DNA from: Burkholderia ubonensis
GTDB lineage: Bacteria; Pseudomonadota; Gammaproteobacteria; Burkholderiales; Burkholderiaceae
Assembly (NCBI RefSeq): GCF_902833085.1
Contig: NZ_CADFEB010000009.1
Location: 186,001 to 250,000, forward strand
Direction: 5' to 3'
Length of the DNA stretch: 64,000 nt
Numbering within the stretch: position 1 is the first letter of the stretch; every line of letters starts with the position of its first letter. Position numbers and translations under genes: made by a program. Of this stretch, positions 44,520-52,853 are shown piece after piece. Below the pieces are notes generated by a model. That model did not search any database and was not told the DNA's origin. It worked only from the letters and a program-made list of their open reading frames with translations.

Positions 44520-45062
44520 ATGAAGCGAACCTGCATCGCGTGGTGGCTGGGCGTGACGCTGGCGGCGTCCGCGCTTGCGGCATCCGCGCTCGCGCAACCG
44601 GACGAGGCGGGCGAACAGACGATGCGACGCAATTGGTACAACGACCCGTTCGTCGCGCTCTCGCGCGACGTCGCCGAGTGCCCGCTGCCGCTCGGGCCGT
44701 GGATGACCCGCGCGGAGATGGAGGACGACGCGCATTACCGCGCCGAGCGCGGCACGACCTGCTGGCTCGCGCATCGCTGCACGAAGCCGAATTCTTATAT
44801 GTACGACGCGCCGATCGCGGCTGCGGCGAAGGCGCACTTTGCCGGCGCGACGCGGCTGGGCGGCACGAGCCTGTGGATCACCGTGCAGCGGCGCTTCGTC
44901 TACGTGGAAGGGTGTGCGGACGAGTCGTTCGATCGCGCGGTGCTGCAACGCGAATTGGCGGCGCTGCCCGACGTCGAGCAGGTTTTCGTTCGCATCACAG
45001 ACGATCCGCGCCGGACGGTGCCGTACAAGACCCGCGCGCAACCCGACCGGGCGCCGAATTGA
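44520..45062 (+). CDS. Exported hypothetical protein with BON-like C-terminal part
   Basis: 180 residues. The signal peptide is MKRTCIAWWLGVTLAASALAASALA. After a stretch with conserved cysteines (VAECPLPLGPWMTR and TTCWLAHRCTKP), the C-terminal LWITVQRRFVYVEGCADESFDRAVLQRELAALPDVEQVFVRI has the beta-alpha-beta pattern of a BON domain, a periplasmic module for phospholipid or polymer binding. An ideal GAGGAGGCGGCG precedes the ATG. It follows the sigma-54 activator by 42 nt but probably has a separate function. Confidence 0.78.
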   Translation: MKRTCIAWWLGVTLAASALAASALAQPDEAGEQTMRRNWYNDPFVALSRDVAECPLPLGPWMTRAEMEDDAHYRAERGTTCWLAHRCTKPNSYMYDAPIAAAAKAHFAGATRLGGTSLWITVQRRFVYVEGCADESFDRAVLQRELAALPDVEQVFVRITDDPRRTVPYKTRAQPDRAPN

Positions 45063-45123
45063 CGAGCGTGCACGGGCGCATGGCATACTCGCGACATTTA
45101 AAAAAAGGTTGACGGAAAGAATA

Positions 45124-45411
45124 ATGAAACACATGCTTGCGTCGGTCTGTCGAAGGCCCGAAGCGTTGTTGCGGCGGGCCGGGGCGATTGTCTTGCTGGC
45201 GGTACTCGGGGGATGTGGCGGAAGTGCCCCGCTGTTTACTTCGGATGGCCGTCCGACCACGTTGGTGCAATGCACGAGCGGCGATTCATGGGGCAATTGC
45301 ATGGACAACGCGCGCGTCACCTGCAACGGTGAATTCGACGTGCTTCAGCAATCGGTCGACAGCGGCGTGCGGAGTCTTCTCTTCGCATGCAAGAGAAAAA
45401 GCGGTTATTGA
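45124..45411 (+). CDS. Small putative lipoprotein
   Basis: 95 residues with a lipobox LGGC near residue 31 (AIVLLAVLGGCGG). The mature part has four more cysteines (LVQCTSGDSWGNCMDNARVTC and LLFACKRKSG), probably disulfide-linked in the periplasm. The ATG is preceded by GACGGAAAGAATA, a fair ribosome site. It lies 60 nt after the BON-like gene on the same strand. No family is recognised. Confidence 0.7.
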   Translation: MKHMLASVCRRPEALLRRAGAIVLLAVLGGCGGSAPLFTSDGRPTTLVQCTSGDSWGNCMDNARVTCNGEFDVLQQSVDSGVRSLLFACKRKSGY

Positions 45412-45515
45412 TCCCGTTTTCGCAGCCGGAGAAATCTCCCGATCGCGCAGGCCCCTTTTCTATTTGCTTCGAGTCACCTATTTTTCATAAATAACACTCA
45501 GGGAATCCCATCCAT

Positions 45516-45806
45516 ATGGCGACCTACCGGCAACTGACAGCGCAACTCGAAAAACTTCAGCAGAAGATCGATAAGGAACGCGAAAAGGCGATCGCCGACG
45601 CGATCGCTGCGATCCGGGCGAAGATCGAGGAATTCGACATTACGCCGGAGGAGCTCGGCTTCCGTTCCACGGGCGCCCCTGTCAAGGCCAAGCGTCCGCT
45701 GCCGCCGAAATATCGCCATCCGAAGACCGGCGAAACGTGGAGCGGCCGCGGCCGCGCGCCGGCATGGCTCGGCAAGAACCGCGCGCGTTTCCTGATCAAG
45801 GACTGA
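45516..45806 (+). CDS. H-NS family histone-like nucleoid protein
   Basis: 96 residues, the short betaproteobacterial H-NS form. Residues 1-45 are the dimerising coiled coil (QLTAQLEKLQQKIDKEREKAIADAIAAIRAKIEEF). FDITPEELGF is the usual linker. The DNA-binding C terminus reads KYRHPKTGETWSGRGRAPAWL followed by GKNRARF, the AT-hook-like loop that reads the minor groove of AT-rich DNA. It should silence foreign or AT-rich genes, such as the adhesin locus in this window. A copy of the TCCCG-N6-CTCAC motif begins at its stop codon (45808). Confidence 0.94.
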   Translation: MATYRQLTAQLEKLQQKIDKEREKAIADAIAAIRAKIEEFDITPEELGFRSTGAPVKAKRPLPPKYRHPKTGETWSGRGRAPAWLGKNRARFLIKD

Positions 45807-46367
45807 TTCCCGAAAAGTCTCACCTTTTCCGCGCTGACTGACGGTGCGCATGGCCCGATGGCCATCGCACCGTTTTGTTTTTGTGCGCGTGCGGATCATT
45901 TGAATCCTCCGAAGCATGGCGCGCTGCTGCGCGATTACCGCGTGCCGTTTCGGCAAATCGCCGCGATTTATCCGCGTTTCGCGCCGATTTCCGGTAAACC
46001 GCCGCGCAGTCGCGTGTCGCGTGTGCGTATCCGCAGGCGAATTGCGCGGTGCATGCGCCGAGGATGTTTCCATCACCTTTCGCCGTTTCGCGCATTCACG
46101 TGCGCAATTCCCGAACGTTCTCACCTTGGCTCCTGTAAATCCTCACCATTGCCGAACCGGCGCGGACGAACGCGTTCGCGTTTCGCGTGACGCTGCATGC
46201 CGGACGCCCGTGCATGGTGCACGGCTTGACCGAGGTCGAGTAGCCGGCCATTCGGCATATAGGCAGCCGCGAGCGGTTCGCCTATGCTTTGAATTCGCGC
46301 AGGCCGGACGGCGGCTCGTCGAGCCGCATCCGGGTCCGGCCATCTTTCGTTACCGTATGGAGCCGAT
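45807..46367. other. Gene-free region holding three inverted-orientation TCCCG-N6-CTCAC motifs
   Basis: About 560 nt with no supportable gene. Copies of a 16-nt motif lie at 45808-45823 (TCCCGAAAAGTCTCAC), 46109-46124 (TCCCGAACGTTCTCAC) and 46131-46146 (one mismatch); the last two are 22 bp apart. They are the reverse complement of the units in the 13-copy array at 48843-49143. The rest seems to be the promoter region of the acetyltransferase gene. Confidence 0.7.
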
Positions 46368-48728
46368 GTGACCGTTCGCCATCTCGATGCGCTGTTTCAG
46401 CCCAAATCCGTTGCGGTCGTCGGCGCGTCGCCGCGCGCTGGCAGTATCGGCGCGATGGTATGGGCGCGCGTGCTCGACGGCGCGTTCGATGGGGCCGTGT
46501 GGCCCGTCAATCCGAAATACGACGCGCTGAACGGCTACGAGGTCGTGCCGGATGTCGACCGGTTGCCCGCGCCGCCGTCGGTCGCGGTGATCTGCACGCC
46601 GCCCGCGACGTGGCCCGGCATCGTGCACAAGCTCGGCGTCCTCGGCGCGCGCGTCGCGGTGATCGTCGGCGAGGCGCGCACCAGTGCGCATCGTGCGGCG
46701 CTCGATCGCGCGCTCAAGGCGGCAAAGCCGTTCGTCCTCCGTATCGTCGGGCCGGGCAGTCTCGGCGTTCTGTCGCCGGCGCGGCATGCGCATTTCGGCG
46801 CGCCGGCGTATACGGTGCGCTCGGGCGGCGTCGCGTGGGTATCGCAGTCGAATGCGCTGACGAACGCGGTCCTCGGCTGGGCGGATGCGCGCGGGCTCGG
46901 CTTTTCGCACGTCGTGGCGCTCGGCGGCGAGGCCGACGTCGATGCGGGCGACGTGCTCGACTACCTCGCGAGCGATCCCGGCACGCGCGCGATCCTGCTC
47001 GAGCTCGACAGCGTGCGCGCCGCGCGCAAGTTCATGTCGGCGGCGCGCGCGGCCGCGCGCAACAAGCCGGTGCTCGCGTTGCGCACCGGCCGCTCGGACC
47101 CGGGCGACGCGCTGTATACGGCGGCGTTCCAGCGCGCGGGGATGGTGCGCGTCGACGCGCTCGACGATCTGCTCGACGAGATCGAGACGCTAGGCGTCGG
47201 CCGTGTCGCCGCGCGCGGCGCGGCGACGCTCGTCACGAGCGACGCGGGCGTCGCGAAGCTCGCGGTCGATGCGGTCGCGGAGGTGCGCGACGTGCTGGCC
47301 GAATGGCCGGCGGCGGCAACGGAGGCCGTCGCACAAGCGCTCCCGCATCTCGACGCGCCCGGCAATCCGCTGACGCTCGGCGACGATGCGCGCCCCGAGC
47401 ATTTCGGCGCGGTGATCCGCGCGCTCGCGCCGTTTCCGCAGACCGGCACGCTGTTCGTCGTGCATTCGACGTCGCACAGTGCGCCGGCCGATGCGGTGGC
47501 GCGCATGCTGATCGAAACGCGCCAGCATGCGCATCGCGGCATCCTCGCGTGCTTCTTCGGCGCGGTCGATGCGTCGACGCGCGACGCGCTGCATGCGAAC
47601 GGCATTCCCGTGCACACGACGCCGCAGCGGCTGGCGCGCGCGTATGCGCGCCTCGTCGATTACAACCTCGGCCGCGAACTGCTGATGCAGACGCCCGAAG
47701 GCACGCCGCCGCAGCCGGCGGCATGCGTCGCATCCGCGCGCGAGGAGGCGCGCGGGTGGCTGGACGCGGGGCGGCACGAACTCGCCGGCGAGCCCGCGCT
47801 GCAATGGCTGGCGCACTTCGGCCTGCAAGGCGCGGCGCCGTCCGACGAGCCGCGCGATGCCGTGGTCGTCGACGTGACGGTCGACATGCACGACGACCCG
47901 AATTTCGGTCCGGTATTCCGCTACCTGGTGCCTTCGGCGGACGGCGTGTCCGCGCCGTTCGTCGTCTTCGGGCTGCCGCCGCTGAACACGGTGCTCGCGC
48001 GCGCGGTGATGGAGCGCTCGCCGTATGCGCGCCGCGCGCCGGTCGAACCCGCGCTCGGCGCATTCACGGCGCTGTCGCAGGTGGTGTGCGACGTGCGCGA
48101 GGTGGTCGCGCTGTCGCTCACGCTGCGCGTGCTGCCCGACCGCGTGCGCGTGATCGCGCCGCGCGTCACGCTGGCGGAGGGGCGCAGCCGGCTCGCGATC
48201 ATGCCGTATCCGCGCCATCTCGAGCAGACGCTTGCATGGCAGGGCGACACGATGACGATCCGGCCGATCCGTCCGGAAGACGAGGCCGCGCACAACGAAC
48301 TGCTCGGCGCGATGACGCCGGAGGATCTGCGGATGCGCTTCTTCGGCGCGGTGCGCAGCTTCGATCATTCGCAGCTGGCGCGCATGACGCAGATCGATTA
48401 CGACCGCGAGATGGCGTTCATCGCGTCGGTCGACGACGGGGCAGGCCGGTCGCACACGCTCGGCGCGGTACGCGCGGTGACCGACCCGGACAACGAGACG
48501 ACCGAGTTCGCGATCGGCATTCGGCCGGACCAGAAGGGCAAGGGGCTCGGGCGTCTGTTGATGGCGCGCATCATCGAGTACGCGCGCTCGCGCGGCACCG
48601 CATGGATGATCGGCGAGGCGCTGCGCGAGAACACCGCGATGATTGCGCTCGCGCGCGCATGCGGATTCACGGTCACCGCGACGGAGGAGCCCGGCATCGT
48701 GGGCTTCAAGATGAAGCTGCAGGCGTGA
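46368..48728 (+). CDS. Pat-like protein acetyltransferase with acyl-CoA synthetase (NDP-forming) domains
   Basis: 786 residues, starting GTG with GGAGCCGAT upstream. Residues 1-130 are a CoA-binding Rossmann domain (SVAVVGASPRAGSIGAMVW). About 150-420 form the succinyl-CoA-ligase-like parts. About 450-610 resemble only the second half of an ATP-grasp (DPNFGPVFRYLV and GLPPLNTVLARAVM). Residues 627-786 are a GNAT domain with the acetyl-CoA loop RPDQKGKGLGRLLM. Pat proteins acetylate lysines, for example in acetyl-CoA synthetase. The chain is about 100 residues shorter than Salmonella Pat, and the missing part fits the first half of the ATP-grasp. It lies between the two motif clusters. Confidence 0.88.
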   Translation: MTVRHLDALFQPKSVAVVGASPRAGSIGAMVWARVLDGAFDGAVWPVNPKYDALNGYEVVPDVDRLPAPPSVAVICTPPATWPGIVHKLGVLGARVAVIVGEARTSAHRAALDRALKAAKPFVLRIVGPGSLGVLSPARHAHFGAPAYTVRSGGVAWVSQSNALTNAVLGWADARGLGFSHVVALGGEADVDAGDVLDYLASDPGTRAILLELDSVRAARKFMSAARAAARNKPVLALRTGRSDPGDALYTAAFQRAGMVRVDALDDLLDEIETLGVGRVAARGAATLVTSDAGVAKLAVDAVAEVRDVLAEWPAAATEAVAQALPHLDAPGNPLTLGDDARPEHFGAVIRALAPFPQTGTLFVVHSTSHSAPADAVARMLIETRQHAHRGILACFFGAVDASTRDALHANGIPVHTTPQRLARAYARLVDYNLGRELLMQTPEGTPPQPAACVASAREEARGWLDAGRHELAGEPALQWLAHFGLQGAAPSDEPRDAVVVDVTVDMHDDPNFGPVFRYLVPSADGVSAPFVVFGLPPLNTVLARAVMERSPYARRAPVEPALGAFTALSQVVCDVREVVALSLTLRVLPDRVRVIAPRVTLAEGRSRLAIMPYPRHLEQTLAWQGDTMTIRPIRPEDEAAHNELLGAMTPEDLRMRFFGAVRSFDHSQLARMTQIDYDREMAFIASVDDGAGRSHTLGAVRAVTDPDNETTEFAIGIRPDQKGKGLGRLLMARIIEYARSRGTAWMIGEALRENTAMIALARACGFTVTATEEPGIVGFKMKLQA

Positions 48729-49218
48729 CGCGCGGCGCTTCTCCCCCTTTGCCGGATACGGCATGTCGCGCGCACATTCGCCCTCGGCCGCGGCGCGAGC
48801 GAAGGCGGGCAACGATGTCTTTACGCCCCTATCGAGTCAAAGGTGAGCTTTTTCGGGGGCCGTGCGTGAGCCTTTCCGGGAATGCACGGGTGAGCTTTTT
48901 CGGGAGCCTTCGGTGAGCCCTTTCGGGAAAGGGGCGGTGAGCGTCTCCGGGAGACGCCGGTGAGCCTTTCCGGGACGCAATGGTGAGCCTCTGCGGGAAG
49001 CCGTGGTGAGGGTCTGCGGGAAGCGCGGGTGAGCTGATCCGGGAGCCCTCGGTGAGCGCTTTCGGGATGTGCGGGTGAGCACTTTCGGGGCGTGCGGGTG
49101 AGCACTTGCGGGAGGCTGAGGTGAGATTTTTCGGGAGCCCGCGCCGGCGGTGCTCCCGTGGGCACGGCGCCGGCTGTCGCGATGCGCGCGCCGGTGTCGG
49201 CCGTGCCCGGCGGACCGG
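48729..49218. other. Intergenic region containing a 13-unit 23-bp repeat array
   Basis: About 490 nt between convergent genes. The array takes up 48843-49143. Frames that cross it cannot code for a repetitive protein, since the 23- or 24-bp unit shifts frame at each step, and no ribosome site is present. Flanks have no further features. Confidence 0.7.
48843..49143 (+). repeat. Tandem array, 13 units of GTGAG-N6-CGGGA plus 7-nt spacers
   Basis: Units start at 48843, 48866, 48890, 48913, 48937, 48960, 48983, 49006, 49029, 49052, 49075, 49098 and 49121, so the step is 23 bp with two steps of 24. Each unit has a 16-nt conserved block, consensus GTGAGCnTTTCCGGGA, and a 7-8-nt spacer that differs from unit to unit. 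The conserved block is not a dyad. Constant spacing with variable spacers points to an ordered row of protein-binding sites rather than a simple satellite. Three opposite-facing copies lie at 45808-46146. Confidence 0.92.
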
Positions 49219-49770
49219 TCAGGCGGCCAGTTTCGTCGCCGCGTCGTTTACCTGCTCGCGCGAGATGGCGAGTTCGGTCAGGTGCGCGTCCGCGTATACG
49301 GCGCCCGTTTCGCGTTCGAGGCGGGCGATCGTCAGTGCGCAGCGGGCCACGTCCTTCGGCATCGCGATGAAGCGCTTGACGGACTCGCCGGCCTTGAATG
49401 CTTCGAACAGCGCGCCGCGGACGTCGTCCGGCAGCGTCTTGGTCCATTGATACGGCTTGCCGTTGAACGTGATCGACGGCGGCAGCGTGCGCTCCTTCTT
49501 GGTCGCCGTGATGAGCCCATAGGTGCGGGCGGCGTCGCCGATCTGGTCGGGCGAGAAGAGCTCGTCGGGCGTGATGTCGAATTGCTCGATGTAGTTTTCG
49601 ATCGCCTGCATCGCGGCAGCGCGGTCGTCGCGCTTCTTCTGCGCACGCGCGACGATGTCGCGCAGTTCGTCCGCCTCTTCGGGCGTGATCGTGAAGCTTG
49701 CCTGCTTCTGCTGAAGTTCGGAGAAACGCTGGAATTCGAGATCGTTCAGAAGTTTGGCCATGACATTCAT
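49219..49770 (-). CDS. H-NS-related or coiled-coil nucleoid-like hypothetical protein
   Basis: 183 residues. The N-terminal 75 (MAKLLNDLEFQRFSELQQKQASF, then ELRDIVARAQKKRDDRAAAMQ) are helical coiled coil. NYIEQFDITPDELFSPDQ repeats the FDITP-ELF hinge of the H-NS protein encoded at 45516. The C-terminal half (PPSITFNGKPYQWTKTLPDDVRGALFEAFKAGESVKRFI) has a YxWxKxLPxxV pattern that differs from the H-NS AWL loop. It may be a distant H-NS-type DNA-binding protein. It is transcribed toward the 23-bp array, whose last unit ends 75 nt past its stop. No clear ribosome site; MAKLL (49761) is an alternative start. Confidence 0.72.
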   Translation of the reverse strand: MNVMAKLLNDLEFQRFSELQQKQASFTITPEEADELRDIVARAQKKRDDRAAAMQAIENYIEQFDITPDELFSPDQIGDAARTYGLITATKKERTLPPSITFNGKPYQWTKTLPDDVRGALFEAFKAGESVKRFIAMPKDVARCALTIARLERETGAVYADAHLTELAISREQVNDAATKLAA

Positions 49771-49970
49771 CAGACACGACAGCCGGCGCCGCCGGCCGTC
49801 GTAGTTTTGGAGAGGGCCGCTATTCTAGCGTAGCGACCCTGCATGGCGCGGCCGGGCGAAGCATCGCGACCACGCGCAACATGCTCAGTACGCGGCGCCG
49901 CCGCGCGTGCCGCGTCGCGGCGCGCGTTGCCGCCGCACCCGCATCGCTCCGATGCGCTCGCGTGCGCCGG

Positions 49971-50792
49971 TCAGTTCAGCTCGATGCGGCTCATCGACAG
50001 CGTCGCGGCGGTGGCGCGCAGGCGCTCGGCTGTCGCGTCGACGGAAGGCGCCGCGTGCGCGTCGATGCGGCGCATGTACGGGCAGGTCAGCGCGGCGATC
50101 GCGTGGCCGGACGGGCCGACGATCGGGACGCTGATGTCGACGACGCCATAGGCCTGACGGCTGTCCCGGCACAGGAAGCCGTCGCCGCGGATCGCCTGGC
50201 ACGCCTGCGCGAGCTCCTGCTCGTCGAGCGGCGCTTCGCCCTTGACCTTGCGGTGCTCGGCCAGCATGTGCGCGCGTTGCTCGGAGGCCTGGAACGCCAG
50301 CGTCACGCGTCCCGACGCGGTATCGGCGAGCCCGATGCGCGAGCCGAGCCGCACCGACACGCCCCACGGGCCGGGGCCGTCCACCTGCGCGATCACGAGC
50401 AGGTTGCCGTGGTCGTAGATGGCCAGGTGGCAGGACTGTTCCGCCGCATCGGCGAAGCGCTGCATCGGCGGCAGCGCTTCGGCGATCAGGCGGCTCATCG
50501 GCGGATGGCGGTGGGCGAGCGCGAACAGCTTGAGGCTGAGCGTGTAGCGGTCGCCGCCCGTCGAACGCATCACGTAGCGGCGCGCGACCAGGCGCTCGAG
50601 CATCCGGTAGATTTCGCTCGCGTTGCGGCCGAGTTCCTTCGTGATTTCGGTGCGGGTGAGCCCTTCCTTCTGCTCGGACAGGAGTTCGAGGATGTCGAGC
50701 CCCTTGTCGAGCGCGGGGGCGCGATAGCGTTCGAGCCCCCCGCCGTCTCCATGGGCGTCGTTACCGGGGGACCGGTCGTTGATCATCTGCAT
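49971..50792 (-). CDS. IclR-family transcriptional regulator
   Basis: 273 residues. The N-terminal winged helix-turn-helix is at about residues 25-85 (APALDKGLDILELLSEQKEGLTRTEITKELGRNASEIYRMLERLVARRYV). The C-terminal effector domain runs from about 100 to 260, with LPPMQRFADAAEQSCHLAIYDHGNLLV and GYGVVDISVPI-type text. IclR proteins respond to small acids. It is divergent from the sugar-acid hydrolase gene, so it probably controls that gene. MQMIND was taken as the start. Confidence 0.92.
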   Translation of the reverse strand: MQMINDRSPGNDAHGDGGGLERYRAPALDKGLDILELLSEQKEGLTRTEITKELGRNASEIYRMLERLVARRYVMRSTGGDRYTLSLKLFALAHRHPPMSRLIAEALPPMQRFADAAEQSCHLAIYDHGNLLVIAQVDGPGPWGVSVRLGSRIGLADTASGRVTLAFQASEQRAHMLAEHRKVKGEAPLDEQELAQACQAIRGDGFLCRDSRQAYGVVDISVPIVGPSGHAIAALTCPYMRRIDAHAAPSVDATAERLRATAATLSMSRIELN

Positions 50793-51395
50793 CGTCTTGG
50801 TATCGTGGGTCGGTGAATGCGCACGATCGGTCGGCAGCGCACGCGCAACGGCTCTGCAACGCCCATGTGCAAAGCCTGTACGCGCCGGCGAGCGCACTTC
50901 GATCGAGCATAACAATAAACAAATTGGAATTAATTCGGCAGATTCTTACGGATTATTACCAATTGGGAGCGTATGAGCGACCACTTTCATTGATAAATAT
51001 GACAAGAAAGTGCATGTTTATTTTATTAGATGAAATAGTCGCAGTGAACCGATGACGCCCGTATGGCGAGTATCCGCGTCGTGTTGCCCGGAGCGGATCG
51101 GGCCGGCGCGGGGGGCGACGCGTAACCGCGATGCTGCGCCGCAAGGCCAGCGCGCGCTTCAATAGTCGGTATCCGTCGCGCGTCATTTCATGGCCGGCGG
51201 CGGGTGGTACAAAGAGCGGTGGGCAAGCGCGGAAGCGGCGCCATGCGGGCCGGCGGGGCAACGCTGGCCGCTGCGCGCGAGCGCCGTTGCGCCGGCGCCG
51301 ATCCGCAAACCGACGGTGGCCCGCCCGTTGCGCGTGGCGGCACGCCTATACGTGCGTCGGCATCCTGTCACATCCGATCAGGGAGGTTGAGTTCG
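50793..51395. promoter_or_regulatory. Divergent region between iclR-type and hydrolase genes with an AT-rich core
   Basis: About 600 nt without a gene. 50905-51050 is AT-rich and unlike the flanks. It holds an inverted repeat CACTTTC (50982-50988) / GAAAGTG (51006-51012) and the short repeats CAATTGG and CCAATTG around 50918-50965. These are candidate IclR-type operators. The right part (51060-51370) is GC-rich and featureless. Confidence 0.5.
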
Positions 51396-52244
51396 ATGAA
51401 ACTGCTTCGCTATGGCCCGCCCGGCCAGGAAAAACCCGGCTTGCTCGACGCGGACGGCCGGATTCGCGATCTGTCGGCGCATGTCGACGATCTCGCCGGC
51501 GATGTGCTGTCCGACGCCGGACTCGCGCGGCTGCGCGCGCTCGATCCGGCGACGCTGCCGCTCGTGCCCGGCGAGCCGCGCATCGGCCCGTGCGTCGGGC
51601 GGATCGGCAAGTTCATCGGCATCGGGCTGAACTACGCCGATCACGCGGCGGAAGCGGGGATGCCCGTGCCGGCCGAGCCGGTCGTGTTCGGCAAGTGGAC
51701 GAGCTCGGTCTGCGGCCCGAACGACGGCATCGACATTCCGAAAGGCTCGGTGAAGACCGACTGGGAAGTCGAGCTGGGCGTCGTGATCGGCGCGCCGTGC
51801 AAGGACGTCGACGAGGCGCGCGCGCTCGACTGCGTCGCCGGTTATTGCGTGGTCAACGACGTGTCCGAACGCGAATGGCAGCTCGAGCGCGGCGGCCAGT
51901 GGGACAAGGGCAAGGGCTTCGACACGTTCGGCCCGATCGGCCCGTGGCTCGTCACGCGCGACGACGTGCCCGATCCGCAGCGGCTCGACCTGTGGCTCGA
52001 GGTCGACGGCCATCGCTACCAGCAAGGCAACACGCGCACGATGGTGTTCACCGTCGCGCAGCTCGTCGCGTATCTGTCGCGCTGCATGCGCCTGCAGCCG
52101 GGCGACGTGATCACGACCGGCACGCCGCCGGGCGTCGGCATGGGCATCAAGCCGGCGCCGGTGTACCTGAAGCCCGGGCAAACGGTGCGGCTCGGCGTCG
52201 AAGGGCTCGGCGAGCAGCTGCAGCGCACGCGCGCCGCGCAGTAG
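51396..52244 (+). CDS. FAH-family hydrolase, likely 2,4-diketo-3-deoxy-L-rhamnonate/fuconate hydrolase
   Basis: 282 residues, fumarylacetoacetate-hydrolase superfamily. The N terminus MKLLRYGPPGQEKPGLLDADGRIRDLS is that of bacterial LRA6-like enzymes, which split diketo-deoxy sugar acids to pyruvate and lactate. The metal-ligand region is KFIGIGLNYADHAAEAGMP, with DWEVELGVVIG (two acidic ligands) and GDVITTGTPPGVG at the end. GGGAGGTTGAGTTCG precedes the ATG. It diverges from the IclR gene. No sugar dehydrogenase or transporter lies beside it, so the substrate is by homology only. Confidence 0.88.
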   Translation: MKLLRYGPPGQEKPGLLDADGRIRDLSAHVDDLAGDVLSDAGLARLRALDPATLPLVPGEPRIGPCVGRIGKFIGIGLNYADHAAEAGMPVPAEPVVFGKWTSSVCGPNDGIDIPKGSVKTDWEVELGVVIGAPCKDVDEARALDCVAGYCVVNDVSEREWQLERGGQWDKGKGFDTFGPIGPWLVTRDDVPDPQRLDLWLEVDGHRYQQGNTRTMVFTVAQLVAYLSRCMRLQPGDVITTGTPPGVGMGIKPAPVYLKPGQTVRLGVEGLGEQLQRTRAAQ

Positions 52245-52346
52245 CCGTTCGGCGATGCGAAAAGCAGAGGCCGGATTCCGCGCACGACGGAATCGGGCCT
52301 TGGGTCGACGGGCGGCCGATCGAGCGCGATGCACGCGTCTCCCCCG

Positions 52347-52730
52347 TCACACGATGTTGTCCAGTTCGCAATGCGCTTCCAGCCGATACCCGTCGGGATC
52401 CGTGACGAACGCCGCGTAATAACCGGGGCCGTAGTGCTCGCGCCTGCCGGGCCCGCCGTTGTCCGTACCGCCGTGCGCGAGCGCGGCCCGGTAGAACGCG
52501 TCGACTTCCACCGGTGACGACGCCTTGAACGACACATGCAGCCCCGATTCCGGATCGGCCGCCACGGGCCGCGCCGTGTACGTGAGCCACAGAACCGGTT
52601 CGGCCGTGCCGTAGCCGAGTGACGACGCGTCGCCGAACAGCCGCTTGTAGCCGAGTGCGCCGAGCGCGCTGTCGTAGAACGTGCGGCTGCGGTCGATTTG
52701 GGCGACGCCGAAGGAAAGGTGATCGATCAT
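52347..52730 (-). CDS. VOC-family (glyoxalase-like) protein
   Basis: 127 residues. MIDHLSFGVAQIDRSRTFYDSALGALGYKRL is the standard first beta-alpha-beta unit with a metal-ligand His4; HVSFKASSPVEVDAFYRAALAHGG and GYYAAFVTDPDGYRLEAHCE make the second half, with ligand candidates His and Glu. VOC proteins include glyoxalases, antibiotic-binding proteins and isomerases, so the function is open. A strong AAGGAG ribosome site precedes the ATG. Its promoter (TTGACA-N17-TAGCAT) is bracketed by a 17-bp inverted repeat shared with the divergent CGNR regulator gene. Confidence 0.92.
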   Translation of the reverse strand: MIDHLSFGVAQIDRSRTFYDSALGALGYKRLFGDASSLGYGTAEPVLWLTYTARPVAADPESGLHVSFKASSPVEVDAFYRAALAHGGTDNGGPGRREHYGPGYYAAFVTDPDGYRLEAHCELDNIV

Positions 52731-52778
52731 GTCATTGCTCCTTGAGACTGCGTGGGTGTCAGTGCGGCAAGCGAGTTT

Positions 52779-52839
52779 TAACCACCATGCCGGTTATGCT
52801 AGGAAACGTCCTTGCGCTTGTCAACCGGCATGGTGGTTA
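52779..52839. promoter_or_regulatory. 17-bp inverted repeat operator around the VOC promoter
   Basis: TAACCACCATGCCGGTT (52779-52795) is mirrored perfectly by AACCGGCATGGTGGTTA (52823-52839), 27 nt apart. Each arm is itself a partial dyad (AACCxxCA / TGCCGGTT). The leftward promoter has -35 TTGACA at 52819-52824 and -10 TAGCAT at 52796-52801 with a 17-bp spacer; it lies between the arms, with one arm over the -35 and the other at the start of transcription. This is a textbook repressor layout. Confidence 0.82.
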
Positions 52840-52853
52840 GATACGATCGCGAC

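Noticed and set aside
48843..49143. The repeat array as a CRISPR
   Set aside because: Conserved blocks are only 16 nt and variable spacers 7-8 nt, far too short for CRISPR, and no cas gene is in the window.
48821..49777. Long leftward frame through the 23-bp array and the H-NS-like gene
   Set aside because: It is a shadow of the H-NS-like gene in another frame, and the 23-bp period means the repeats are not read as a repeated peptide. No start site fits.
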